Shown here piece by piece: positions 7,467-14,754 of a stretch of DNA of 21,749 nt; the stretch's first letter is position 1, and every line of letters begins with the position of its first letter. Source of the stretch: an uncultured Flavobacterium sp. (GTDB taxonomy: Bacteria; Bacteroidota; Bacteroidia; Flavobacteriales; Flavobacteriaceae); the NCBI RefSeq assembly GCF_946479975.1, contig NZ_CAMLIX010000059.1, forward strand, positions 1-21,749. The letters run 5' to 3'. The notes under the pieces are model-generated. The model did no database searches and was not told the origin of the DNA. It worked only from the letters and a program-made list of their open reading frames with translations. The position numbers were made by a program, and so were the translations under genes.

Positions 7467-9056
7467 ATGAAAAATATAAAAATCATCTTTTTTCTTCTTT
7501 CCATTTTTTATTTTCAGAAGAATACTGCACAAGTTTGGACACCTGATAATGGTGACGGAACCTATACAAATCCTATTCTTCATGCCGATTATTCGGATCC
7601 GGATGTTGTTCGCGTATGCGATGATTATTATATGACAGCTTCTTCGTTTAACTGTATTCCAGGCTTGCCAATTTTACATTCGAAAGACTTAGTAAACTGG
7701 AAAATTATTGGTCACGCCCTAGTAAAACAGCCACCATTTGAAACGTATGATAAAGTGCAGCACGGGAACGGAGTTTGGGCGCCAAGCATAACTTATCATA
7801 AAAATGAATTCTATATTTATTATCCAGATCCCGATTTTGGAATTTACATGATTAAAGCCAAAAAAGCAGAAGGACCTTGGTCAGAACCACTTTTGGTAAA
7901 AGCAGGAAAAGGACTAATTGATCCCAGTCCGCTTTGGGATACTGATGGTAAAGTTTATTTGACTTATGCTTTTGCAGGAAGCCGTGCTCAGATTAAAAGT
8001 TTACTGGTTGTATGTACAATGAATGCTGAAGGAACGATTATAAATAATGATGAAGTGATGGTCATCGACGGACATGAAGGTGAAGGCACAATTGAAGGTC
8101 CAAAGTTTTATAAACGAAATGGTTTCTATTACATTTTTGCTCCGGCTGGAGGTGTTCCAACGGGCTGGCAAACGGTACTAAGATCGAAAAATGTTTTCGG
8201 GCCTTATGAAAAGAAGAAGGTTTTAGAACAAGGTTCAACAAACATAAACGGACCCCATCAAGGTGCTTGGGTTACTACACAAACGGGAGAAGATTGGTTT
8301 TTTCATTTTCAGGATAAAGGAGCTTACGGACGCGTCGTTCATTTACAACCTATGAAATGGGTGAACGATTGGCCGGTTATGGGGCAGGACTTTGATAATA
8401 ATGGAATTGGAGAACCTGTTACCACTTATAAAAAACCAAACGTTGGGAAAAAATATCCTATAGAAGTTCCCGCAACTTCGGATGAATTTAACGAACCTAA
8501 ATTAGGATTACAATGGCAGTGGCAGGCCAATAAACAAATCAATTTTGGATTTCCAACAGCTTTAGGATATCTGAATTTATTTTGCAATACGACTTCTCAA
8601 AATATATTTAATGCTCCAAATTTATTGCTTCAAAAATTTCCTGCTGAAGAATTTACAGCCACAACAAAATTGACTTTTAATTCAAGAATTAACGGAGAAT
8701 CAACAGGTTTAATTATTATGGGTTTAGATTATAGTTATCTGTGTTTTAAAAATGACAATGGAAAATTATATATCAGTCAAAAAACGGGAACTTTCGATAA
8801 GACAGTTACCGAAACAGAATCTAAACCAATTTTAATAGAAAACAATACTATTTATTTGAGAATGCAAATCAAAAAAGGAGGTCTGTGTAATTTCTTTTAT
8901 AGTTTAGATGATAAAAATTATCAACCTGTTGGAAGTGAATTTACCGCTAAAGAAGGAAAATGGATTGGTGCTAAAGTAGGAATTTTTGCGTTAGGGAAAG
9001 AAGTGAAAAATGATTCTGGAAATGTGGCAGTAGATTGGTTTAGAATTACAAAATAG
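7467..9056 (+). CDS. GH43 glycoside hydrolase with C-terminal concanavalin-like domain
   Basis: A 529-residue secreted GH43 enzyme (beta-xylosidase / alpha-L-arabinofuranosidase / exo-galactanase type). A signal peptide ends near Ala21 (KNTAQ). The five-bladed propeller domain (about 25-320) shows the three family acids: general base Asp44 in YSDPDVV, pKa-setting Asp152 in LIDPSPLWD, and general acid Glu210 in TIEGPKF. Residues from about 335 to the end match the GH43 C-terminal beta-sandwich domain (DEFNEPKLGLQWQWQ, then VAVDWFRI at the end). Start ATG 7467 precedes a clean signal peptide; the upstream in-frame GTG at 7401 lies in a repeat and is rejected. In a pectin locus it probably trims arabinose, galactose or xylose side chains from rhamnogalacturonan I or xylogalacturonan; the linkage cannot be fixed from sequence alone. 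Confidence 0.92.
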   Translation: MKNIKIIFFLLSIFYFQKNTAQVWTPDNGDGTYTNPILHADYSDPDVVRVCDDYYMTASSFNCIPGLPILHSKDLVNWKIIGHALVKQPPFETYDKVQHGNGVWAPSITYHKNEFYIYYPDPDFGIYMIKAKKAEGPWSEPLLVKAGKGLIDPSPLWDTDGKVYLTYAFAGSRAQIKSLLVVCTMNAEGTIINNDEVMVIDGHEGEGTIEGPKFYKRNGFYYIFAPAGGVPTGWQTVLRSKNVFGPYEKKKVLEQGSTNINGPHQGAWVTTQTGEDWFFHFQDKGAYGRVVHLQPMKWVNDWPVMGQDFDNNGIGEPVTTYKKPNVGKKYPIEVPATSDEFNEPKLGLQWQWQANKQINFGFPTALGYLNLFCNTTSQNIFNAPNLLLQKFPAEEFTATTKLTFNSRINGESTGLIIMGLDYSYLCFKNDNGKLYISQKTGTFDKTVTETESKPILIENNTIYLRMQIKKGGLCNFFYSLDDKNYQPVGSEFTAKEGKWIGAKVGIFALGKEVKNDSGNVAVDWFRITK

Positions 9057-9140
9057 AAAAAATAGATTTTTGTTGATTTAAAAAAATGGCTTTCATAAGT
9101 AAATTCTTAAGTGATAAAATTTAAAATCAATACTACAAGA

Positions 9141-9160
9141 CGTTTTATTGCAAAATAACG
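9141..9160. promoter_or_regulatory. Imperfect palindrome, candidate operator upstream of PL10-CE8
   Basis: CGTTTTATTGCAAAATAACG has CGTT/AACG ends and a symmetric TTGCAA core; 16 of 20 positions are symmetric. It ends with AATAACG, the same 7-mer found five times (as AATWACG on either strand) in the rhamnose regulator/rhaT spacer. It lies 110 bp before the start of the PL10-CE8 gene. Function is inferred only. Confidence 0.35.
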
Positions 9161-9269
9161 CTTTAAAATGCTTTTAAATGATTTTTCTTACTTTTTTATA
9201 AAATAAATATGATGTTTTGATTACAAGATGACTTAAATCTTGTTTACATGAAAAGCAAAAGATATTAAA

Positions 9270-11276
9270 ATGACACAATTAAGAAAAACAATATTACTAC
9301 TTACATTATTTTTAGGTTTCGGACTTCAGGCTCAAAATATGTATAAAAAATGGCCTGATATTATTCGTAAAAATGATGCAGCTTGGTTTGCTTCGTCGGA
9401 AGCCAAAAAAATAGCCGAAAATGTTTTGCTTTATCAAAGGGATATTGGAGGCTGGCCAAAGAATATTCAAATGCAGGATGAGCTTACTGAAAAGCAGAAA
9501 AAAGATTTAATTGCTCTAAAAAAAACAGCTGCTGAAACCACAACAGACAATGGGGCAACGTGTCAGGAAATGCTTTTTATGTCTAGAATTTATGCTCAAA
9601 CAAAAGAGGAGCGTTATAGAGAATCATTTTTAAAAGGCTTAAATTATTTACTTGAAGCTCAATATTCAAATGGAGGATGGCCACAGTTTTATCCTTTAAA
9701 AAAAGGCTATTATACGCATATAACCTACAATGACGATTCGATGATTAATATCATGAATGTTATAAGAGCGGTTGCAGATGAGACGGATTATTACAGTATT
9801 AAACCTTCAAAAGAGATTGTTGAAAAATGTAAAAAATCTTTTGAAAAAGGAATTGACTGTATTTTAAAAACGCAGTACAAGCAAAATGGTGTTTTAACAG
9901 CTTGGTGCGCACAGCATGACGAAGTGACTTTGGAACCAGCCAATGCAAGAGCATTTGAGCTGGCTTCTTTAAGCGGTTACGAATCTGCAAAAATTGTTTT
10001 ATTATTAATGTCTATTGATAAACCGTCGAGAGAAATAGTAACTTCTGTAAAAAGCGCTGTTGAATGGTTCGAAAAAACGAAAATAACCAATCTCGAAGAA
10101 AAGAGAGTTCTAAATGATGCTGGAAAAATTATTGACAAAAAAATGATTCCGGCTGTAAATGCGACTCCTCTTTGGGCTCGTTTTATGGATTTAGAAACCA
10201 ATGAACCTTTTTTCTGTGATCGTGACGGAATAAAAAAGAAATCAATTGATCAAATTGGTGCAGAAAGGCGAAATGGTTATTCTTGGTACACAGATGCCCC
10301 GAAAGAAGTTTTAAAACGATTTCCAGACTGGGCTGTAAAAAATGGAACAAAAGTGTCTAGTTCTGAAAAGAAGAATGTTACTTTAATTACTGTGGCACAA
10401 GATGGTTCAGGAGATTTTACTAAAATTCAAAATGCGGTTTATGCCTGTCCTGCCTTTCCTTATGAAAAAGTCACAATTTATGTAAAAAATGGAATTTACA
10501 ATGAGAAAGTTCGCATTCCAGAATGGAATAATAATGTGATTTTGAAAGGAGAAAGTAAAGAAAATACCATTATTACTTTTGATGATAATTTTTCTAAAAT
10601 AGCTTTAGGAAGAAATAGTACTTTTTATACCTATACACTTTTAGTTGAAGGAGATGATTTTTCGGCGTCTAATTTAACCATCAAAAATACTTCGGGAGAG
10701 CACGGACAAGCCATTGCATTATCAGTTGTGGCAAACCGAGTTACAATTTCAAATTGTAATCTTTTAGGAAATCAAGATACCTTGTATTTGTCTGGAAAAG
10801 AGGCAAAACAGTATTTTAAAGATTGTTATATTGAAGGAACTACAGATTTTATTTTTGGAGGAGCTACAGCTTTATTTGAAAATTGTATCATTCACAGCAT
10901 TAAAAGTTCTTATATAACGGCAGCATCAACTCCAGAGGGAACGGCTTTTGGTTTTGTTTTCAAAAATTGCAAACTAACTGCAAATGCTGATGCTAAAGAC
11001 GTTTATTTGGGTAGACCGTGGCGTATTTATGCAAAGACAGTTTTTATAAATTGTGATATGGGTGAACAAATAAAACCAGAAGGCTGGGAAAACTGGTCGA
11101 AACCTGAAGCAGAAAAAAAAGCATTTTATGCCGAATACAATTGTACAGGAGAGGGATATCAGCCTTCAAAAAGAGTGAGCTGGTCGCATCAACTTTCTAA
11201 AAAAGAAGCTTCACAATATTTGATAGAAAATATTCTTAGGGATAAAGTTGATAATTGGTATTCTATAGTAAAGTAA
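9270..11276 (+). CDS. PL10 pectate lyase fused to CE8 pectin methylesterase
   Basis: A 668-residue secreted two-domain enzyme. A signal peptide ends near Ala21 (FGLQAQ). Residues about 25-345 are a PL10 pectate lyase, which cleaves polygalacturonate by beta-elimination. It has the family stretches IGGWPKN, NGGWPQFYP, TYNDDSM with Asp155/Asp156 as likely Ca2+ ligands, and TPLWARF with Arg304, in family terms the probable base. Residues about 365-665 are a CE8 pectin methylesterase, which removes methyl esters from galacturonan. It begins VAQDGSGDFTKIQ and contains GQAIALSV, GNQDTLY with Asp503, EGTTDFIFGGA with Asp526, and LGRPW with Arg582/Trp584, so the catalytic set is complete. The fusion couples demethylation to the lyase, which needs unesterified galacturonate. 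A 213-bp spacer with a candidate operator precedes the gene, suggesting its own promoter. Confidence 0.95.
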   Translation: MTQLRKTILLLTLFLGFGLQAQNMYKKWPDIIRKNDAAWFASSEAKKIAENVLLYQRDIGGWPKNIQMQDELTEKQKKDLIALKKTAAETTTDNGATCQEMLFMSRIYAQTKEERYRESFLKGLNYLLEAQYSNGGWPQFYPLKKGYYTHITYNDDSMINIMNVIRAVADETDYYSIKPSKEIVEKCKKSFEKGIDCILKTQYKQNGVLTAWCAQHDEVTLEPANARAFELASLSGYESAKIVLLLMSIDKPSREIVTSVKSAVEWFEKTKITNLEEKRVLNDAGKIIDKKMIPAVNATPLWARFMDLETNEPFFCDRDGIKKKSIDQIGAERRNGYSWYTDAPKEVLKRFPDWAVKNGTKVSSSEKKNVTLITVAQDGSGDFTKIQNAVYACPAFPYEKVTIYVKNGIYNEKVRIPEWNNNVILKGESKENTIITFDDNFSKIALGRNSTFYTYTLLVEGDDFSASNLTIKNTSGEHGQAIALSVVANRVTISNCNLLGNQDTLYLSGKEAKQYFKDCYIEGTTDFIFGGATALFENCIIHSIKSSYITAASTPEGTAFGFVFKNCKLTANADAKDVYLGRPWRIYAKTVFINCDMGEQIKPEGWENWSKPEAEKKAFYAEYNCTGEGYQPSKRVSWSHQLSKKEASQYLIENILRDKVDNWYSIVK

Positions 11277-11282
11277 TATTTT

Positions 11283-11345
11283 TAAGTCGGCAGTCACGGT
11301 CTCAGTTTCAGTAGTGCACAATACTGAAATTGAAAAACGGACTTA
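11283..11345. repeat. Two-level inverted repeat between PL10-CE8 and GH28
   Basis: An inner stem of 12 bp (TCAGTTTCAGTA at 11302-11313 with TACTGAAATTGA at 11322-11333, one G-U pair, 8-base loop) is framed by an outer 6-bp arm (TAAGTC at 11283-11288 with GACTTA at 11340-11345). It resembles the CAGTC...TCAGTTT palindromic repeats that I recall from Flavobacterium spacers. There is no T-tract, so it is not a classical terminator, though the hairpin could stabilise or process the mRNA. Confidence 0.6.
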
Positions 11346-11366
11346 ATATTAAAAAAAAATCAAAAA

Positions 11367-12722
11367 ATGAATCTTAAATTTTTATTTCTAATCCTGCTTT
11401 CGTGGACTTCATTTGCGCAGCAAAGCGATTTCCCTTCAGATAAAATGGATTCAATTGTAAAAAGAATTCAGCTTCCCATAATAACTTCCTATCGGATTAA
11501 TGTTTTGACATTGGGAGGAAAAGGCGATTCTATTACAAACAATAAAAAAGCTTTTGATAAAGCGATGGCTTTGTGCAAAAAAAATAATGGAGGAACCATA
11601 ATTGTTCCAAAAGGTATATATAAAATAAATGGACCAATTCATTTTGTAAGCAATGTAAATTTAAGGATTGAAAAAGGTGCAAAAATTAAGTTTAGTGATA
11701 ATCCAAACGATTATCTGCCAATGGTTTTAACAAGCTGGGAAGGAACAATGCTGTACAATTATAGTCCGCTTATTTATGCAAATAATTGTACCAATATTGC
11801 TATTTCAGGCGAAGGTGTAATCGATGGAGAAGGAGGTAAGATCTGGAAAACTTTTAAAGCAAAAGAAAGTACAGGAAAAAACTTAAGTCGTGAAATGAAT
11901 CATAACAATACTCCTTTAAAGGATAGAAAATTTGGAGATGGTTATTTTTTAAGACCGCAGATGATTCAATTTTTGAATTGTAAAAATGTATTAGTAGAAA
12001 ATATCAGGATAGAAAATTCTCCGTTTTGGTGTCTTCATCTTTTAAAATCAGAAAGTATAACCATTCGTGGCATAAGTTATAAATCATTAAATCATAATAA
12101 CGACGGAATAGACCCAGAGTATACAAAAGATGTACTAATTGAAAACGTAACTTTTGATAACGGAGACGATAATGTTGCCATTAAAGCAGGAAGAGATCAT
12201 GAGGGGAGAGCTAATACAGCAACGCCAAGTCAAAATATTGTCATTAGAAATTGCAATTTTAAAGGATTACATGGAGTTGTAATAGGAAGCGAAATGTCAG
12301 CAGGTGTTCAGAATGTTTTTGTAGAGAATTGCAAAACAGTTGGTTATTTAAAAAGAGGCGTTTATTTAAAAACCAATGCCGATCGAGGAGGTTTTATCAA
12401 AAATATTTTTGTTCGAAATATTCAATTAGACCAAGTAGAAGATTGTATTTACATTACTTCCAATTATCATGGAGAAGGCAAAGGTTTTCAATCGGATATA
12501 TCAAATGTACATTTTTTGAATATTACTTGTAACAAAGCATCAGAATCTGGAATAGTAATTCAAGGATTTCCAGAAAAAAAAATAAGAAACATATCATTAA
12601 AGAATATAGAGATTAGAGAAGCCAAAAACGCACTCTCTAACGAAAATGCAGAAAATGTTCTAATGACAGATGTAATTATAGGACAAAAGGCAAGTGTGCC
12701 AACTGCCGTCTCGAAACCATAA
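11367..12722 (+). CDS. GH28 polygalacturonase-family glycoside hydrolase
   Basis: A 451-residue secreted GH28 enzyme that hydrolyses alpha-1,4 galacturonan or related pectin backbone linkages. A signal peptide ends near Ala17 (TSFAQ). The N-terminal part (LGGKGDSITNNKKAFDKA, then GGTIIVPKGIY) is the usual beta-helix entry. All GH28 active-site motifs are present. HNNDGIDP holds Asp246, with NND in place of the more common NTD. GDDNVAIKAG holds Asp267 and Asp268. LHGVVIGSEM holds His302, and RGVYLKT holds Arg330 and Lys335. The RG-x-x-K spacing is typical of bacterial exo-acting polygalacturonases, so an exo-polygalacturonase is the likeliest reading; a rhamnogalacturonan hydrolase is possible. 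It starts 90 bp after the PL10-CE8 gene, separated by a hairpin repeat. Confidence 0.93.
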   Translation: MNLKFLFLILLSWTSFAQQSDFPSDKMDSIVKRIQLPIITSYRINVLTLGGKGDSITNNKKAFDKAMALCKKNNGGTIIVPKGIYKINGPIHFVSNVNLRIEKGAKIKFSDNPNDYLPMVLTSWEGTMLYNYSPLIYANNCTNIAISGEGVIDGEGGKIWKTFKAKESTGKNLSREMNHNNTPLKDRKFGDGYFLRPQMIQFLNCKNVLVENIRIENSPFWCLHLLKSESITIRGISYKSLNHNNDGIDPEYTKDVLIENVTFDNGDDNVAIKAGRDHEGRANTATPSQNIVIRNCNFKGLHGVVIGSEMSAGVQNVFVENCKTVGYLKRGVYLKTNADRGGFIKNIFVRNIQLDQVEDCIYITSNYHGEGKGFQSDISNVHFLNITCNKASESGIVIQGFPEKKIRNISLKNIEIREAKNALSNENAENVLMTDVIIGQKASVPTAVSKP

Positions 12723-12776
12723 TGAAGAGATTCAAAGAACACCATGTAAAAGAAATTAAGAAGACAAAGATTTTCT

Positions 12777-12800
12777 GTAGAGACGCACTGCAGTGTGTCT
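12777..12800. repeat. Short palindromic intergenic repeat
   Basis: AGACGCACTG (12781-12790) is followed at once by CAGTGTGTCT (12791-12800): a 20-bp palindrome with one G-U mismatch, preceded by GTAG. It looks like a decayed copy of a GTAGAGACGCACTGCAGTGC-type repeat that I recall from Bacteroidota spacers. It lies 45 bp before the CE12 gene and has no T-tract. Confidence 0.5.
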
Positions 12801-12844
12801 ATGATTTATAATACCTCTAAATTACTAATGACTAACTAAGTAAA

Positions 12845-13594
12845 ATGAAAAAATACATTTTTTTAGCACTCTTGATTACATCTGTATCTTTCGCGCAGAA
12901 AACAACCTTATATTGTATAGGCGATTCTACTATGGCAAACAAAAAAGATCCCGATAAAAATCCAGAACATGGATGGGCACAAGTACTTCAGTCTTTTTTT
13001 ACCTCTAATATTAAAGTAGTAAACAAAGCACAAAATGGCAGGAGTACTAGAAGTTTTATAGATGAAAAGCGCTGGGATTCAATTTACAATAAATTAGAAA
13101 AAGGAGATTATGTATTTATTGAGTTCGGACACAACGATGCAAAAATAGAAGATCCAAGTCGTTATACCAATCCGCATACAGCTTATCGTTATAATCTAAT
13201 TAGGTTTGTAAAAGAAAGCAGAGAAAAGGGAGCAATTCCCATTTTGTTAACTTCTATTTCGAGACGTAATTTTAATGAAAAAGGAGTTCTTATTCCCACG
13301 CATGGCGATTACACATTAGAAACGCGTTTGGTAGCTCAGGAATATAAGGTTCCATTTATCGATCTAGAATATTACACTGAATTACTAGAACAATCTTACG
13401 GACCCGAAGAATCAAAAAAACTTCATTTACATTTTAAATCTGGCGAAAACCCGTATTACGATAAAGATAAAGCAGATGATACACATTTATCTTTAAAAGG
13501 AGCAACAGAAATTGCTCAAATTGTAATTAAAGAGATTAAACAATTACAAGATGCTTCTTTACAAAAACTAAAAAAAGAAATTAAGAACCTCTAG
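12845..13594 (+). CDS. CE12 rhamnogalacturonan acetylesterase (SGNH hydrolase)
   Basis: A 249-residue SGNH-fold esterase of the CE12 type, which removes acetyl groups from galacturonate in rhamnogalacturonan I. A signal peptide ends near Ala17 (VSFAQ). The four SGNH blocks are clear: GDSTMA with nucleophile Ser28, NGRSTRSF with the oxyanion-hole Gly, FGHND with Asn97, and DDTH with Asp211 and His214 in the D-x-x-H arrangement. Length matches CE12 enzymes without extra modules. Deacetylation lets rhamnogalacturonan lyases and the GH105 enzymes act. It is the last pectin gene before a strong terminator at 13619-13658, so it probably closes the operon. Confidence 0.94.
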   Translation: MKKYIFLALLITSVSFAQKTTLYCIGDSTMANKKDPDKNPEHGWAQVLQSFFTSNIKVVNKAQNGRSTRSFIDEKRWDSIYNKLEKGDYVFIEFGHNDAKIEDPSRYTNPHTAYRYNLIRFVKESREKGAIPILLTSISRRNFNEKGVLIPTHGDYTLETRLVAQEYKVPFIDLEYYTELLEQSYGPEESKKLHLHFKSGENPYYDKDKADDTHLSLKGATEIAQIVIKEIKQLQDASLQKLKKEIKNL

Positions 13595-13618
13595 CTTAAT
13601 AACCAAGTAAATAATTTT

Positions 13619-13658
13619 AAAACCTGCAATTTCATGAAAATGAGATTGCAGGTTTTTT
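13619..13658 (+). terminator. Rho-independent terminator closing the pectin enzyme cluster
   Basis: AAAACCTGCAAT (13619-13630) pairs perfectly with ATTGCAGGTTTT (13645-13656). The stem continues inward through a T-G pair and TCAT/ATGA to the loop GAAA (13636-13639), 17 bp in all, and ends in six T. It sits 25 bp after the CE12 stop. Confidence 0.92.
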
Positions 13659-13906
13659 GATTTACCAGATCTCATATTACTATACAAAGCAATGAATGAC
13701 TATCTAATTTTGCCTTTTGGAGAATATTAATTCCAATATTTATAGCCTAAACAACCTTAAATCTTCACATTTACCTTAATCTATAAGTTTAAAAACTTTT
13801 ACGGGCAAAATCAAATCTATTTTCACAAGAACTTTGCAGCATCAAATCTAGATGTTTGGATTTTAAAGATTTAATAAAATAAATTAAACGCATAATAATT
13901 AATGTT
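13659..13906. other. Non-coding spacer, no clear feature
   Basis: About 250 bp of A+T-rich DNA between the CE12 terminator and the truncated surface-protein gene. I see no credible gene, repeat or perfect TAnnTTTG promoter. GAACTTTG near 13829 is a one-mismatch -7 element without a good -33 partner. Confidence 0.5.
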
Positions 13907-14158
13907 ATGAAAAATAGATTACTCCCTTTATTTGTTGTTTTAGGATCTGTTTCAGTTTATTCGCAGGTTGGTGTAGGTACATTGAATCCGAGCAAATCAG
14001 CGCAATTAGAAGTGGTTTCGAATGACAAAGGAATTTTGATTCCTAGAGTGAAATTGACAAGTACAACAGATGCTGTCACAATTGCGAATGGAAATGTAAA
14101 TAGTTTGTTAGTGTATGCTACAGATGCTATTGGTGATATCAAACCAGGTTACTATTAG
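13907..14158 (+). pseudogene. Truncated N-terminal fragment of a secreted surface protein
   Basis: 83 codons. A signal peptide ends near SVYSQ and leads into QVGVGTLNPSKSAQLEVVSN, then KGILIPRVKLTSTTDAV, LLVYATDA and KPGYY. This is the standard N-terminus of much longer Flavobacterium secreted proteins, which normally go on with YWDG..KW and several hundred more residues. Here a TAG directly follows the KPGYY motif, and the sequence after it does not restore the family's continuation in any frame I checked. I read it as the remnant of a larger gene cut by deletion; expression of a short protein cannot be excluded. It does not look linked to pectin use. Confidence 0.65.
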
Positions 14159-14181
14159 ATGATAAAGGAGTCTTTTTAAAA

Positions 14182-14565
14182 ATGTTTAAGCGAAAGTTAA
14201 AAGCTGATTTTGATTTTTTTGAAAAGTCATTTTTTGATACTTCTGAAGACAAAGCAAAGCAATATGACCGAACTATATATGTAGTTTATTCTAAGAAAGA
14301 ATTGCTGGGAATTTTACAAGAAAACATAAATACAAATGCCTTGGTTTGTTTATTTGACAAACAATATTATACGAGCCTATCATTTTTAAAAATGATGAAC
14401 AATCTAATTTTGTTTGATGAGTGTAAGACAAGCAGAGAAATTTTTAAAGAAATAAAAGCTTTTTTTAGAAAGAAATTTGATTCTGAAACCGAAAAAAATT
14501 ATTCAAAAGAGTACAACACAATTCAGTTTCCAGAATATTATAAAGCGATGTATTACTTAATGTAA
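14182..14565 (+). CDS. Unrecognised 127-residue cytoplasmic protein
   Basis: I do not recognise a family with confidence. The protein has no signal peptide or membrane segment, is rich in Lys, Phe and Tyr, and ends in FPEYYKAMYYLM. The middle (TIYVVYSKKELLGILQENIN, then NALVCLFDKQYYTSLSFLKM, then REIFKEIKAFFRKK) alternates strands and helices in a way that recalls a small receiver-like alpha/beta fold, but no phosphorylation-site set can be claimed. AAAGGAG at 14164-14170 is an unusually good Shine-Dalgarno for this phylum, 11 bp from the start. The gene follows the truncated surface-protein fragment by 23 bp and is followed by two hairpins, so it forms its own small unit. Confidence 0.7.
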   Translation: MFKRKLKADFDFFEKSFFDTSEDKAKQYDRTIYVVYSKKELLGILQENINTNALVCLFDKQYYTSLSFLKMMNNLILFDECKTSREIFKEIKAFFRKKFDSETEKNYSKEYNTIQFPEYYKAMYYLM

Positions 14566-14586
14566 TTATTTTAACTTTTTGGTATA

Positions 14587-14604
14587 GCCATTTTGAATAA
14601 TGGC
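14587..14604. terminator. Small hairpin downstream of the 127-residue gene
   Basis: GCCATT/AATGGC 6-bp stem with a 6-base loop, 22 bp after the stop and directly upstream of a larger hairpin. Without a T-tract its role is uncertain. Confidence 0.4.
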
Positions 14605-14612
14605 ATGCCGTG

Positions 14613-14650
14613 AAATGCAGGGTAAGATTGATTTCTTATCCTGCATTTTC
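14613..14650 (+). terminator. Likely terminator of the 127-residue gene
   Basis: A 15-bp stem pairs AAATGCAGGGTAAGA (14613-14627) with TCTTATCCTGCATTT (14634-14648), one G-U pair, 6-base loop. It ends in TTTTC then ATTTTAC, a modest T-tract. It separates this gene from the DUF4861 gene. Confidence 0.75.
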
Positions 14651-14754
14651 ATTTTACAACTTTAAAAACTGCTGATTAAGTTTTTATTATTAAGTGTTGT
14701 TAAAACAATTAATTCTCTTAAATTGTTATTAGAAAATAATAATTTACAGAAAGA

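Noticed and set aside
14704..14727. AACAATT/AATTGTT inverted repeat upstream of DUF4861
   Set aside because: The 7-base arms in very A+T-rich DNA could arise by chance, and no second copy was found.
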